The position numbers were made by a program, and so were the translations under genes. From NCBI GenBank assembly GCA_027039975.1, contig JALWFE010000125.1, positions 1 to 64,000 on the forward strand: DNA of 64,000 nucleotides, read 5' to 3'. Positions 8,620 through 17,337 of the stretch are shown here, piece by piece (position 1 is the stretch's first letter; each line of letters starts with the position of its first letter). This stretch comes from Flavobacteriales bacterium. GTDB lineage: Bacteria > Bacteroidota > Bacteroidia > Flavobacteriales > Flavobacteriaceae. A model generated the notes under the pieces. It was not told where the DNA came from. It ran no database searches and saw nothing but the letters and a program-made list of their open reading frames with translations.

Positions 8620-8627
8620 TAAATTTG
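8620..8627 (+). promoter_or_regulatory. -7 element TAAATTTG of the rpmB operon
   Basis: A perfect TAnnTTTG match with a TTTTG (-33-like) sequence about 20 bp upstream at 8595-8599, and the rpmB ATG 33 bp downstream. The spacing fits the Bacteroidota sigma-A promoter. Confidence 0.75.
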
Positions 8628-8660
8628 CACGCACTTTGAATAAGATAAAATCATAGCAAG

Positions 8661-8906
8661 ATGTCGAGAGTTTGCGAAATTACAGGAAAAAAGGTGATGG
8701 TGGGAAATAATGTGTCCCATGCTCACAATAAAACCAAAAGAAGATTTGATATTAATCTTTTTAAGAAGAAATTTTATATCCCCGAAGAAGACCGTTGGGT
8801 CACTTTAAAAGTATCAAAAGCCGGGTTGAAAATTATTGACAAAAAAGGTATAACAGCCGCAATAAAAGAAGCAAAAGCAAAAGGCTATTTAAAAAGAAAC
8901 GTTTAA
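8661..8906 (+). CDS. rpmB: 50S ribosomal protein L28
   Basis: An 81-residue basic protein beginning [24 protein letters not shown], the classic L28 N-terminus, with the [16 protein letters not shown] core. It is the first gene of an operon with L33 (11 bp gap) and the DUF4295 gene, the usual order in Bacteroidota. Length and sequence are typical. Confidence 0.98.
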   Translation: MSRVCEITGKKVMVGNNVSHAHNKTKRRFDINLFKKKFYIPEEDRWVTLKVSKAGLKIIDKKGITAAIKEAKAKGYLKRNV

Positions 8907-8917
8907 ATCAGAGTAAC

Positions 8918-9106
8918 ATGGCAAAGAAAACAAAAGGTAATAGAGTACAAGTCATTCTGGAATGCACCGAACACAAAGACAGTGGTATGCCGGGAACTTC
9001 CAGGTATATTACGACCAAAAACCGTAAAAATACCCCGGGAAGATTGGAATTGAAAAAATACAATCCTATTTTACGCAGACACACTATTCACAAAGAAATT
9101 AAATAA
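8918..9106 (+). CDS. rpmG: 50S ribosomal protein L33
   Basis: A 62-residue basic protein with the L33 pattern ([15 protein letters not shown] and a [21 protein letters not shown] core). It has a single Cys at position 15 and no CxxC pairs, so it is the zinc-independent form of L33. It lies between rpmB and the DUF4295 gene, with a 9 bp gap to the latter. Confidence 0.98.
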   Translation: MAKKTKGNRVQVILECTEHKDSGMPGTSRYITTKNRKNTPGRLELKKYNPILRRHTIHKEIK

Positions 9107-9115
9107 TTTAAAGTC

Positions 9116-9265
9116 ATGGCTAAAAAAACAGTAGCAACCTTACAAACAGGTTCAAAAAAATACACAAAAGTAATCCGTTTGAAAAAGTCACCTAAGACAG
9201 GTGCGTATGTCTTCGAAGAAAAAATTGTTAACGCCGATTTGGCCAAAGATTTTTTCAAAAAATAA
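9116..9265 (+). CDS. DUF4295 family small basic protein
   Basis: A 49-residue Lys-rich protein (MAKKTVATLQTGSKKYTKVI at the start, DLAKDFFKK at the end). DUF4295 proteins are found in Bacteroidota directly after rpmG and before ftsY, as here, and are suspected to be ribosome-associated. It is followed 26 bp later by a strong terminator, so it is the last gene of the rpmB transcript. Function is unproven; the family call rests on sequence and position. Confidence 0.93.
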   Translation: MAKKTVATLQTGSKKYTKVIRLKKSPKTGAYVFEEKIVNADLAKDFFKK

Positions 9266-9291
9266 TCAAAACGGATTTTTCATAATTGTTT

Positions 9292-9330
9292 AATCCAATC
9301 TTATTTTTTGTAAGATTGGATTTTTTTTTT
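9292..9330 (+). terminator. Rho-independent terminator after the rpmB operon
   Basis: A 12-bp perfect stem (9292-9303 with 9311-9322) around a 7-nt loop, followed by a run of about ten T. Confidence 0.9.
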
Positions 9331-9381
9331 GGTATTTGATATGAAAAATCGTATTTTCGTCACACTTATAACCTGTTTTTT

Positions 9382-10329
9382 ATGTTTAAAAAAATTTTTT
9401 CAAAACAGAAAAAAGAAAGCTTGGACAAAGGTTTGGAAAAAACCAAAAAAAGTTTTTTTTCAAAATTGTCCAAAGCCATAGCCGGCAAATCGAAAGTTGA
9501 CGATGAAGTCCTCGACGATTTGGAAGAAGTATTGATTACCTCCGATGTAGGCGTAGATACAACTTTAAAAATTATTGAGAGGATAGAAAAACGTGTTGCC
9601 AAAGACAAATATCTGGGAACAAGCGAACTCAACAAGATATTAAGGGAAGAAATAGCCGGTTTGTTGGCTGAAAATGAAACGGCAAATGCACTTAAATTTT
9701 CACCGGATACTACCAAACCTTATGTTATTATGGTTGTCGGCGTAAACGGGGTCGGAAAAACAACGACTATCGGCAAACTGGCATATAAATATAAAAATGA
9801 AGGCAAAAAAGTGATGCTCGGTGCAGCAGACACTTTTAGAGCGGCCGCCATTGACCAACTGCAAATTTGGGCTGATCGCGTCGGTATTCCCATTATCAAA
9901 CAAAAAATGGGCAGTGACCCTGCATCGGTAGTTTATGACACCCTTCAATCGGCTGTTGCCAATAACGTTGATGTGGTTTTAATTGATACCGCCGGGCGCT
10001 TGCATAACAAAGTTAATCTGATGAACGAACTGAGTAAAATCAAAAGAGTTATGCAAAAAATCATACCCGAAGCACCACACGAAATTTTGTTGGTTTTGGA
10101 TGGATCAACCGGACAAAATGCCTTTGAACAAGCCAAACAATTTACCAAAGCTACCGAAGTAAATGCTTTGGCAGTAACAAAACTCGACGGAACAGCCAAA
10201 GGAGGTGTCGTTATAGGGATATCAGACCAATTTCAAATACCTGTAAAATATATCGGTGTAGGAGAAAAAGTGGAAGATTTACAAGAATTCGATAAAAATG
10301 AGTTTGTTGATTCCTTTTTTAAAGAATAA
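9382..10329 (+). CDS. ftsY: Signal recognition particle receptor FtsY
   Basis: A 315-residue SRP GTPase that docks ribosome-nascent chain-SRP complexes at the membrane. The N-domain covers about 20-100. The G-domain has G1 GVNGVGKTT (120-128), DTAGR (202-206), TKLD (266-269) and the closing [13 protein letters not shown]. The N-terminal acidic A-domain of E. coli is absent and replaced by a short Lys-rich tail, as is common in Bacteroidota. A TATTTTCG near-match to the -7 element lies about 25 bp upstream, separate from the rpmB terminator. Confidence 0.98.
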   Translation: MFKKIFSKQKKESLDKGLEKTKKSFFSKLSKAIAGKSKVDDEVLDDLEEVLITSDVGVDTTLKIIERIEKRVAKDKYLGTSELNKILREEIAGLLAENETANALKFSPDTTKPYVIMVVGVNGVGKTTTIGKLAYKYKNEGKKVMLGAADTFRAAAIDQLQIWADRVGIPIIKQKMGSDPASVVYDTLQSAVANNVDVVLIDTAGRLHNKVNLMNELSKIKRVMQKIIPEAPHEILLVLDGSTGQNAFEQAKQFTKATEVNALAVTKLDGTAKGGVVIGISDQFQIPVKYIGVGEKVEDLQEFDKNEFVDSFFKE

Positions 10330-10428
10330 ATTAATTGTTTATTACAATTTTTTTTTATTTTTATGCGTTCTAAAATCACACTATCAGTTTCATTAAAAGT
10401 TTCAAATATATACATTTATGAAACCGAC

Positions 10429-10477
10429 ATGATTTAAATAATCATTAAACACATAATGTAATGATTATTTTAATCAT
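10429..10477. repeat. 19-bp near-perfect inverted repeat upstream of the PorP/SprF gene
   Basis: The left arm 10429-10447 and right arm 10459-10477 are complementary over 19 positions with one mismatch, around an 11-nt loop. There is no T-run on either side, so it is not a standard terminator. It lies 45 bp upstream of the next start and could be an operator or an RNA hairpin in the leader. Confidence 0.7.
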
Positions 10478-10522
10478 CAAAGGTTACATCTGACTATAAT
10501 ATTAAAATTAAAAAATAAACAG

Positions 10523-11500
10523 ATGAAAAAATTTATATTATTCTCCATAATATTCTCTTTTTTGCATTCTTTTTCTTTAAAAGCGCAAGAAGGCATTCCT
10601 ATTTATCACGATTATTTATCTGACAATTTGTATCTGTTACATCCTTCAATGGCCGGTGCCAGCAGCTGCGCCAAAATACGTTTAACAGGACGTATGCAGT
10701 GGTTTGAGATAGCCGATAACCCGATGTTACAAACTTTCAGTTTTCATACCCACCTTGGTGAAGAAGGGCAAAACGGTATTGGAACCATTATTTTTAACGA
10801 CCGCAACGGTTATCACTCCCAAAAAGGGTTACAATTGGCTTACGCCCACCATATTAATTTTGGTAACGGAGCCGACCTCAATAAATTATCATTCGGAATA
10901 GCCGGTACACTTGTTCAAAACCAATTAGACGAAACCAGCTTTGACCCCAACCGTGTGGACCCCATTATCAGCGGTATTGTACAAAGTGAAATGTACTACA
11001 ATCTTGATGTCGGTTTGTCTTACCACTATAACGGATTCTTTTTTAATGCTACTTTAAAAAACGCTTTAATGGCCGCCCGTCAACTTTACACGGATTTTGA
11101 AACTGTTAATTTGAGAAATTATGTAGGGTCCATGGGAGCATATCTTGGTAAAGGCAATTTTCACTTTGAACCTTCGGTTTTGGTTCAGTATAAAGAATTT
11201 GCTCAACAACTTATTACCGACGGAAATTTAAAATTTTATTACGACCTCAGTACCGATAATATGATTTATCTCGGCGTTTCTTACCGTACCGATTGGGAAC
11301 CCGATGCCAACGCATCTTACTACAAATCCCTTACTCCGATTTTAGGCGGCAAAATTCAAAATTTTACCATCGCTTACACCTATACCTATGATATGAATCC
11401 CACACCTATCAGCAATAGTGGTTTTCATCAAATCACCTTAGGTTACAACTTTAATTGTCGCAAACAATTGGTCAGATTGGGATGTCCCGAGATTTTTTAA
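10523..11500 (+). CDS. PorP/SprF family type IX secretion system membrane protein
   Basis: A 325-residue outer membrane protein: signal peptide MKKFILFSIIFSFLHSFSLKAQ, then the typical PorP/SprF opening (PIYHDYLSDNLYLLHPSMAGASSCAKIRLTGR in two stretches), GIGTIIFNDRNG and a C-terminal TLGYNFNC. PorP/SprF proteins belong to or assist the T9SS and are often dedicated to particular cargo. It is not next to a large adhesin here. It is convergent with, and directly abuts, the DUF4834 gene. Confidence 0.93.
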   Translation: MKKFILFSIIFSFLHSFSLKAQEGIPIYHDYLSDNLYLLHPSMAGASSCAKIRLTGRMQWFEIADNPMLQTFSFHTHLGEEGQNGIGTIIFNDRNGYHSQKGLQLAYAHHINFGNGADLNKLSFGIAGTLVQNQLDETSFDPNRVDPIISGIVQSEMYYNLDVGLSYHYNGFFFNATLKNALMAARQLYTDFETVNLRNYVGSMGAYLGKGNFHFEPSVLVQYKEFAQQLITDGNLKFYYDLSTDNMIYLGVSYRTDWEPDANASYYKSLTPILGGKIQNFTIAYTYTYDMNPTPISNSGFHQITLGYNFNCRKQLVRLGCPEIF

Positions 11501-11758
11501 TCAATCCACTTCTTCGTAATCCGTAAATTCGCCTTCATCATCATGAAGGTAAGTTTCCTCTTGCGGTTTCTTTTCAATATAAGTTTCGCCTTCTTTAACT
11601 TTATCTCTCTTATAATAAGGATTATTAAACTGTTGTTCAAAATTTTCAGCCGCTTTTTCCATCATCTTCCTGGCCATAAACGGTGCCAACAACCGCATAA
11701 TAAACTTAAAAACATAATAGACAAGTATAATGATAATGATTATTCGTAAAAAACCCAT
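11501..11758 (-). CDS. DUF4834 family small membrane protein
   Basis: An 85-residue protein from the chosen start: one membrane helix (MGFLRIIIIIILVYYVFKFIM), a short amphipathic segment, then a charged tail with YIEKKP and an acidic end (GEFTDYEEVD). This is the pattern of DUF4834, a Bacteroidota family of unknown function often found upstream of recF, as here. An in-frame Met 24 bp upstream would add MSFLKLYF and is less typical. Its stop codon abuts that of the PorP/SprF gene. Confidence 0.8.
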   Translation of the reverse strand: MGFLRIIIIIILVYYVFKFIMRLLAPFMARKMMEKAAENFEQQFNNPYYKRDKVKEGETYIEKKPQEETYLHDDEGEFTDYEEVD

Positions 11759-11803
11759 AAAATACAATTTTAAAAAAGACAAAGATAATAAACATTAATA
11801 AAA

Positions 11804-12195
11804 AATGGATAAGGGATAAGAGATGAGGGATAATTTAGTGGAAAGTGCCTAGTGGAAAGTGGATACTTCGACAAGCTCAGTAACCGCACTTCGACAGGCT
11901 CAGTGAACTTTAAAATGGAAAATGAGATTTCTTCCCGCTCCCTACGGGCACGGGACAGGCTCTCGCTCCTAACGTCGCTCGTTCGAAATGACATTCGACA
12001 CCCGGCACCCGACATCCGACATCCAACTATCAAATAACCATAAACTAAATTAAAAATTAGAAATTAAAAATTAGAAGTTAAAAATATTATGTAATCATCA
12101 AAAAACGAAGTTTTCTTTGAAAAGAAAATCCGCACTTGGCACTTTACACTAGGCACTAATAACTTATTTAACCAAATAACCGGATAACCGATCCA
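11804..12195 (+). repeat. Degenerate heptad array (array B) with an embedded palindromic element
   Basis: AAGGGAT and TGGAAAG heptads (11804-11869); two copies of the TTCGACAAGCTCAGT / TTCGACAGGCTCAGTGA motif (11869-11908); a GAGATTTCTTCCCGCTCC...CGTTCGAAATGAC segment (11930-11992); CGACATC heptads (11996-12028); AAATTAG heptads (12045-12085); a GCACTTGGCACTTTACACTAGGCACT block (12132-12158); and AACC-type units (12165-12190). The 7-nt step holds across sub-blocks. It lies between divergent DUF4834 and recF, whose promoter follows at 12222. Confidence 0.85.
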
Positions 12196-12221
12196 TCAAA
12201 CAACCTTTAACCAATAATCAT

Positions 12222-12229
12222 TAAATTTG
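12222..12229 (+). promoter_or_regulatory. -7 element TAAATTTG of recF
   Basis: A perfect TAnnTTTG match 24 bp upstream of the recF start and just downstream of array B. Confidence 0.7.
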
Positions 12230-12252
12230 CAATAGAATTTTGTCAGTAAATT

Positions 12253-13332
12253 ATGCATTTAAAAGAACTCAAACTCTATCATTTTAAAAATTTTGACGAA
12301 AAAACTTTCATTTTTGACCGTAAAATCAATTGCTTTGTCGGTGATAACGGCGTTGGAAAGACCAATATATTAGATGCTATATATTTTTTAGCCATTGGCA
12401 AATCTTATTTTAACAACAATATCCGGCAAATTGTAAAATTCGGTGAAACAGCTTTCAGTATAAAAGGTACTTTTGATATTAACGGCAAGCAAGAAGTGAT
12501 ACATATCAGTTATCAGCTTGATAAAAAGAAAATCATCAAACGAAATAATAAAGTTTATGAACGGCTGGCCGACCATATCGGATTGATCCCATTAGTTATG
12601 ATTTCGCCTTATGACAGGGACTTGATTTCCGAACGCGGTGATACTCGCCGGCGATTTATAGATAAAATCATTTCCCAAGCTAATGCCGGTTATCTGTCGG
12701 CACTCATCAACTATCAAAAAGTTTTGGCACAACGCAACCGTTTGTTGAAATATTTTGCCGCCAATCATCATTTTGATAACAAAACTTTGCAAATTTACAA
12801 TGAACAACTACACCAATACGGAACGCTTATCCACCACAAAAGACAAGAATTTATCAAAGATTTTGCTATTTTTCTCAAAGAAAAATATGCCATTTTATCT
12901 CAAAACAAAGAACAAGTCAATATTATTTATGATTCGGAATTATCCGCCAAGCCGTTAATCGATCTGCTAAACCAAAACATTCAAAAAGACCGGATATTGC
13001 AACATACTTCAAAAGGTATCCACCGCGATGATTTTTTGTTTGAAATCAATGGTAAACCCATAAAAAAATTCGGCAGTCAAGGACAACAAAAATCTTTTTT
13101 AATAACTTTACGTTTGGCAGAATTTGAATTTTTAAAACAAAAATCCCAACAAGTACCCATCCTTTTATTTGATGATATTTTTGACAAACTGGATGAAAAC
13201 CGGGTAACCCAAATAGTTAAAATGGTTAACGATAAAACTTTCGGACAAATATTTATCACCGATACACACGCAGAACGCACAAAAAATTTGGTAAAAAATA
13301 TTCATCAAAGTTTCAAAATATTTGCACTGTAA
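12253..13332 (+). CDS. recF: DNA replication and repair protein RecF
   Basis: A 359-residue SMC-like ATPase that helps load RecA at gapped DNA. The Walker A GDNGVGKTN is at residues 30-38, the signature GSQGQQKSFLITLRLAE precedes Walker B LLFDDIFDKLDENR near residue 302, and the D-loop/switch FITDTH follows. Length is normal. It has its own promoter and ends at a bidirectional terminator. Confidence 0.97.
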   Translation: MHLKELKLYHFKNFDEKTFIFDRKINCFVGDNGVGKTNILDAIYFLAIGKSYFNNNIRQIVKFGETAFSIKGTFDINGKQEVIHISYQLDKKKIIKRNNKVYERLADHIGLIPLVMISPYDRDLISERGDTRRRFIDKIISQANAGYLSALINYQKVLAQRNRLLKYFAANHHFDNKTLQIYNEQLHQYGTLIHHKRQEFIKDFAIFLKEKYAILSQNKEQVNIIYDSELSAKPLIDLLNQNIQKDRILQHTSKGIHRDDFLFEINGKPIKKFGSQGQQKSFLITLRLAEFEFLKQKSQQVPILLFDDIFDKLDENRVTQIVKMVNDKTFGQIFITDTHAERTKNLVKNIHQSFKIFAL

Positions 13333-13339
13333 CCATAAA

Positions 13340-13378
13340 AAAACATCGCCCCATACCGGGCGATGTTTTAAATTTTTT
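13340..13378. terminator. Bidirectional terminator between recF and the ferredoxin gene
   Basis: A 12-bp stem (13340-13351 with 13358-13369) with a 6-nt loop. It is preceded by A's and followed by an AT-rich stretch with seven T, so it can serve both convergent genes. Confidence 0.85.
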
Positions 13379-13390
13379 TGCAAAATTACA

Positions 13391-13708
13391 TTAGCTTTCG
13401 CAATGTAATTTTTTGTATTTAGCCATCAAATCATCCTGTGATTCATCATAATCAGGATTTTTTTCGATAGCATCCACAGGACAAACGGCTACACATTGCG
13501 GCTCATCAAAAAAGCCGACACATTCGGTACACTTGTCAGGAACAATGTAATAAAATTCATCTGAAATCGGTTCTTGTGCTGTGTCATCATCCAAACAAGT
13601 ACCGTCAGCCATATTCCATTCTTCTCCCGGCTCGTAAATAGCCGTGTTAGGACATTCGGCCAAACATGCGCCGCAGTTGATACAATCTTCGTTGATAAAT
13701 AATGCCAT
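13391..13708 (-). CDS. 4Fe-4S dicluster ferredoxin
   Basis: A 105-residue protein with two cysteine sets. Cluster 1 uses C9-x2-C12-x2-C15-x3-C19 (with Pro20). Cluster 2 uses C60-x2-C63-x8-C72-x3-C76 (with Pro77), where the 8-residue insert is typical of Alvin/YfhL-type ferredoxins. About 40 residues separate the clusters, with an extra Cys38. It is a low-potential electron carrier. It is divergent from the acyl-CoA reductase gene; this pairing recurs in flavobacteria as I recall, but a shared function is not shown. Confidence 0.93.
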   Translation of the reverse strand: MALFINEDCINCGACLAECPNTAIYEPGEEWNMADGTCLDDDTAQEPISDEFYYIVPDKCTECVGFFDEPQCVAVCPVDAIEKNPDYDESQDDLMAKYKKLHCES

Positions 13709-13736
13709 AATTATTAGTTTTTAAGTATTAATAGTT

Positions 13737-13744
13737 TAATTTTG
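13737..13744 (+). promoter_or_regulatory. -7 element TAATTTTG
   Basis: A perfect TAnnTTTG match 27 bp upstream of the ATG at 13772. It overlaps the alternative TTG start at 13742, which is therefore untranslated leader. Confidence 0.7.
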
Positions 13745-13771
13745 CGAACAAATATAATACCATTTTTGATA

Positions 13772-14854
13772 ATGACAATAAGTGAACGAAAAAAATCTTT
13801 AAAAAATCTCGGTAAATTTTTATCCCAATTTCAAAAAAACGGTATTTTCAAACAAAAAGACATACCTAATAACGATATTTTCTTTGAAGTTCTCACGCAA
13901 CTTGTTGAAAGAGCGCAAGTACAAAATCCCTGGTTTACCAAAGAGAATGTGCTTTTTGCCTTGTACAATTGGGGCAAAGCTTTACAACCGCAAAAAATAG
14001 ATAGGTGGTTCAGTATGGAAAATTTCAACGACAATGTCACACCTAAAACCATAGGAGTCGTTATGGCGGGAAATATTCCCCTTGTCGGCTTCCACGATTT
14101 TTTGTGTGTACTGGCCAGCGGTCACAATATCAAAGCAAAATTGTCATCCAACGACAAACTTCTACTGCCTTTGTTAGCCAAATATTTAATGTATCTCAAT
14201 CCGGAATATAAAAACAAAATTGAATTTACGGACGAAACTTTAAAAAACATCGATGCTGTCATTGCAACCGGCAGTAACAATACAGCCCGATATTTTGAAT
14301 ATTATTTTGGAAAATATCCGCATATTATCCGCAAAAACAGAAACTCGGTTGCCGTATTATCCGGCCGTGAAACCCCGGAGGAACTTCGTTTACTAGCTGA
14401 CGATATTATGCGTTATTTTGGATTGGGATGCCGTAACGTATCCAAAATTTTTGTCCCTGCAGACTATGATTTTAACCCCTTGTTCGAAGCGCTGTTAAAA
14501 TATAAAGACCTTATCAATTATCAAAAGTATGCCAATAATTATACATACAACAAAGCCGTTTATCTTATGTCAGTCGATGAATATGTCAGAAACAGTTTGA
14601 TTGACAATGGTTTGATTTTGTTAAAACAAGACAGCCGTTATGCTTCACCGGTAGGCACTTTATTTTATGAATATTATAACAACACAGATGAGGTTATAAA
14701 AATTTTAAATCACGATAAAGATAAAATACAAACCATTGTTAGTCACTTGCCTGAAATTGAAAATACCATTTATTTCGGCACAACCCAGTCACCCGAATTA
14801 TGGGACTATGCCGATGGTGTCAATACGGTAAAATTCCTCAACAAACTAAACTGA
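13772..14854 (+). CDS. LuxC-like acyl-CoA reductase
   Basis: A 360-residue protein of the acyl-CoA reductase (LuxC) family, related to aldehyde dehydrogenases, predicted to reduce fatty acyl-CoA to aldehyde with NADPH. Visible features are GVVMAGNIPLVGFHDFLCVLASG, AVIATGSNNTARYFEYYF, and the catalytic-Cys region YFGLGCRNVSK. The ATG at 13772 (MTISERKKSLKN) is preferred over an in-frame TTG 30 bp upstream, because the promoter covers the latter. No luciferase genes are present; in Bacteroidota the family occurs outside bioluminescence and its physiological substrate is unclear. Confidence 0.88.
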   Translation: MTISERKKSLKNLGKFLSQFQKNGIFKQKDIPNNDIFFEVLTQLVERAQVQNPWFTKENVLFALYNWGKALQPQKIDRWFSMENFNDNVTPKTIGVVMAGNIPLVGFHDFLCVLASGHNIKAKLSSNDKLLLPLLAKYLMYLNPEYKNKIEFTDETLKNIDAVIATGSNNTARYFEYYFGKYPHIIRKNRNSVAVLSGRETPEELRLLADDIMRYFGLGCRNVSKIFVPADYDFNPLFEALLKYKDLINYQKYANNYTYNKAVYLMSVDEYVRNSLIDNGLILLKQDSRYASPVGTLFYEYYNNTDEVIKILNHDKDKIQTIVSHLPEIENTIYFGTTQSPELWDYADGVNTVKFLNKLN

Positions 14855-14866
14855 TTTTTAACAAAA

Positions 14867-14894
14867 AAAAAAGACGCCCGGAGGCGTCTTTTTT
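14867..14894. terminator. Terminator between the acyl-CoA reductase and response regulator genes
   Basis: GACGCC (14873-14878) pairs with GGCGTC (14883-14888) around CGGA, with the stem extended by A's on the left and T's on the right, so it can act on both strands of this convergent pair. Confidence 0.9.
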
Positions 14895-14925
14895 GTTAGA
14901 ACCATAAAATTAATAATCACGAAAA

Positions 14926-15654
14926 TTAAATATTCTCTTTAACTTCATCAGTAAAATCAATCAAACGGAAACCTGCTCCGTGAATATTGGCAATTTTAAT
15001 ATTTGGATCCCGTTTTAAATATTTACGCAATTTGGCAATATATACGTCCATACTTCTGGAAGTAAAATAGTTGTCATCTTGCCAAATTTTAGTAAGTGCT
15101 TTTTCGCGCGGCATCAAATCGTTTTTATGCATCGCTAACATTTTGAGCAATTTCGCTTCTTTCGGTGATAACCTGATTGGTTTTTCGTTTCGGTAACGAA
15201 GTTGTCTCAATTTGGAATCGAAAGTAAAATCACCGATTTTAAAATGCTCAGGTTCCGGTTTCTCTTCTCTAACCGGTGCCACTCTACGATTTAGCAATGC
15301 TTTAATTTTATACAACAAAACTTCAGAATCAAAAGGTTTGTTGATATAATCATCAGCACCGAGTTTGTAACCTTTTAAAATATCTTCTTTAAGCGTTTTG
15401 GCAGTCAAAAAGATTAAAGGTACTTGCTGATTACGAGCTCTGATTTCTTTGGCTAACGTGAAACCGTCTTTGTAGGGCATCATTACATCCAAGATAATCA
15501 AATCAAAATAAGTTTTCTTGAATTTTTCAAATCCCTCCATACCATTTCTGGCCAAAGTAACGTCAAAATCATTCATTCGTAAATAATCTCTCAAGATTAT
15601 TCCGAAATTGATGTCATCTTCTACGAGTAAGATTTTCTTTTTTGTTTGTGTCAT
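14926..15654 (-). CDS. OmpR/PhoB-family response regulator (RprY-like)
   Basis: A 242-residue regulator. The receiver has VEDD (11-14), phosphoacceptor Asp56, Thr84 and Lys106. The C-terminal winged helix (about 140-235) has the IRLSPKEAKLLKMLA and SRSMDVYIAKLRKYL elements. It lies 63 bp downstream of the sensor kinase on the same strand, so the two form a two-component pair. The order and the kinase topology resemble Bacteroides RprX/RprY, but that equivalence is an inference. Confidence 0.95.
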   Translation of the reverse strand: MTQTKKKILLVEDDINFGIILRDYLRMNDFDVTLARNGMEGFEKFKKTYFDLIILDVMMPYKDGFTLAKEIRARNQQVPLIFLTAKTLKEDILKGYKLGADDYINKPFDSEVLLYKIKALLNRRVAPVREEKPEPEHFKIGDFTFDSKLRQLRYRNEKPIRLSPKEAKLLKMLAMHKNDLMPREKALTKIWQDDNYFTSRSMDVYIAKLRKYLKRDPNIKIANIHGAGFRLIDFTDEVKENI

Positions 15655-15717
15655 AACTTTAAGTGTTTGTGTTAATATTTGATTTATTATGTTTGTGTTT
15701 TATTTTGTGTGATAATT

Positions 15718-17268
15718 TTAATATTCTTCAACCGGTAATTTTACAGTAAAAGTGCTACCTTGGCCTTTTACGCTTTTTACCGAAATCGTGCCGTTAAAAG
15801 ATTGCACGACTTTTTGAACATAAGCCAATCCCAAACCATGCCCTTTGACATTATGTATATTGCCGGTAGGTTCTCTGTAAAATTTCTTAAAAATCTTCTT
15901 TTGTACCGACTTACTCATTCCTATTCCTTTATCGCTTATTTCAATATATATAAATCCTTTCTTATCGTTATATGTTCTTACACTGATTTCCGGACGTTCT
16001 TTGGAATACTTAACGGCATTATCCAAAATATTTATAAAAACATTGGTCAACAAAGTTTCGTCTCCCGGCACAATGGTTTTTTCCGCCTGAAAATCAGTTG
16101 TCAATAAACCGCCTTTATCTTCTATCAACAAACTGATATGTTGTATGGCAACATCCAAAACTTCATGAATATCAACAGGATGTTTTTCGGTTTTAAAATC
16201 AATTTTATCCAGAACAGACAAACTTAAAACACTTTCCACTTGGTTGAGCATCCGTTTATTCTCCTGTTTAAGCATATCGAGATAGGTTCTCAATTGCTTC
16301 TCGTCCCTGTTTACAACCGGTGATTTCAAAGCATCAACAATTAAATTAATCGTAGCAATCGGTGTTTTGAACTCATGCGTCATATTGTTGATAAAATCCG
16401 TCTTCATTTGCGAAATCTTTTTTTGCCTGATGATGTAATAAATGGTCAAAATATAAATGATTAAAATAATCACCATCAACAAATCAGACAAAAATTGAAG
16501 ACGCATGGTCTCTTGCTTAAACAACCGATCTTTATCAAACGCCAATACCAGCTCGTATTTGGTCAAACCCGTATCATCGGGAAAAATTTTAAATTGATAG
16601 TATTTAAACCTTTTGTCATGCGTTCTGAAATGTTTGGAACGTACTTTGGTCAAAATACCATCATCAAGTATCCCGAATTCGTAATGGTAATCAATCCCGC
16701 GCTTTTTCAGTTCATCATCAATCCAATTACGAAGGCTGTCAACAGATACCCGCTTATAAACAGGTTCAATAACCGAAATATCTTGAAATGTCTTTTCCAG
16801 ATATCGATTGTCAATTTTGTCAATTTCAGCCTTTTTAAATTCGTTACCCGGCTGAATTTTACTATTTCTAAAAAAATGTGTTTTGGTTTTCGATATACTT
16901 ATTTTACCTAAAACCGAATCAAATTGTTTTTCGGAAATCGGCACTTTTAAATTAACGCCTTTTTCCAAAACCAAATGCTTATAAGCAAAAACCTCATTGC
17001 TATTTTTATTTTCTTTTTTATAAACAAACTCGTAAATATTGTTGTCTCCCGTTTTGCTTTTAGCATTTTTAAATTTTGTATAATACTTGTCAAATTCATA
17101 ATTCTGCGCTTTTTCAGCCACATTATACAATATCTGTTTCATCAAATAATTAAAACGCTGATCACGCAATTTCATATCATTCTCACGCAACTTCAACTGC
17201 ATTATTCTAATTCCTATGACCGAAATGGTCATAAAAATTACCAAAAGCACAATGCTTTTCCTTTTCAT
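15718..17268 (-). CDS. Membrane sensor histidine kinase, partner of the OmpR-type regulator
   Basis: A 516-residue kinase: N-terminal helix (5-22), an extracytoplasmic sensor of about 230 residues without a recognisable fold, and a second helix (about 262-281). The HisKA domain follows with H-box NNMTHEFKTPIA (His about 298), then HATPase with N-box NVFINILDNAVKYS, G1 ISDKGIGM and G2 GHGLGLAYV. There is no HAMP domain. The -7 element TAAATTTG ends only 4 bp before the ATG, so the mRNA may be leaderless or nearly so. Confidence 0.95.
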   Translation of the reverse strand: MKRKSIVLLVIFMTISVIGIRIMQLKLRENDMKLRDQRFNYLMKQILYNVAEKAQNYEFDKYYTKFKNAKSKTGDNNIYEFVYKKENKNSNEVFAYKHLVLEKGVNLKVPISEKQFDSVLGKISISKTKTHFFRNSKIQPGNEFKKAEIDKIDNRYLEKTFQDISVIEPVYKRVSVDSLRNWIDDELKKRGIDYHYEFGILDDGILTKVRSKHFRTHDKRFKYYQFKIFPDDTGLTKYELVLAFDKDRLFKQETMRLQFLSDLLMVIILIIYILTIYYIIRQKKISQMKTDFINNMTHEFKTPIATINLIVDALKSPVVNRDEKQLRTYLDMLKQENKRMLNQVESVLSLSVLDKIDFKTEKHPVDIHEVLDVAIQHISLLIEDKGGLLTTDFQAEKTIVPGDETLLTNVFINILDNAVKYSKERPEISVRTYNDKKGFIYIEISDKGIGMSKSVQKKIFKKFYREPTGNIHNVKGHGLGLAYVQKVVQSFNGTISVKSVKGQGSTFTVKLPVEEY

Positions 17269-17272
17269 TAAA

Positions 17273-17280
17273 CAAATTTA
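17273..17280 (-). promoter_or_regulatory. -7 element TAAATTTG directly before the sensor kinase start
   Basis: A perfect TAnnTTTG match on the minus strand, with only 4 bp between it and the ATG at 17268. Transcription starting about 5 nt after the element would give a transcript with essentially no leader. Confidence 0.6.
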
Positions 17281-17337
17281 TATTAAAAACGTTAAATATC
17301 CTAAAATATTTTTAATTATTACGATATTATCTCACTT

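Noticed and set aside
10387-10424. GTTTCAT...ATGAAAC inverted repeat upstream of the PorP/SprF gene
   Set aside because: Only 7-bp arms with a loop of 24 nt in AT-rich sequence; this is likely by chance, unlike the 19-bp repeat next to it.
11804-12195. CRISPR-like array
   Set aside because: Units are 7-9 nt, contiguous and degenerate, without unique spacers of 30-40 nt, and no cas gene is near.
13772-14854. Bioluminescence (lux) operon
   Set aside because: The acyl-CoA reductase is LuxC-like, but no luxA, luxB, luxD or luxE is present; the neighbours are a ferredoxin and a two-component system.
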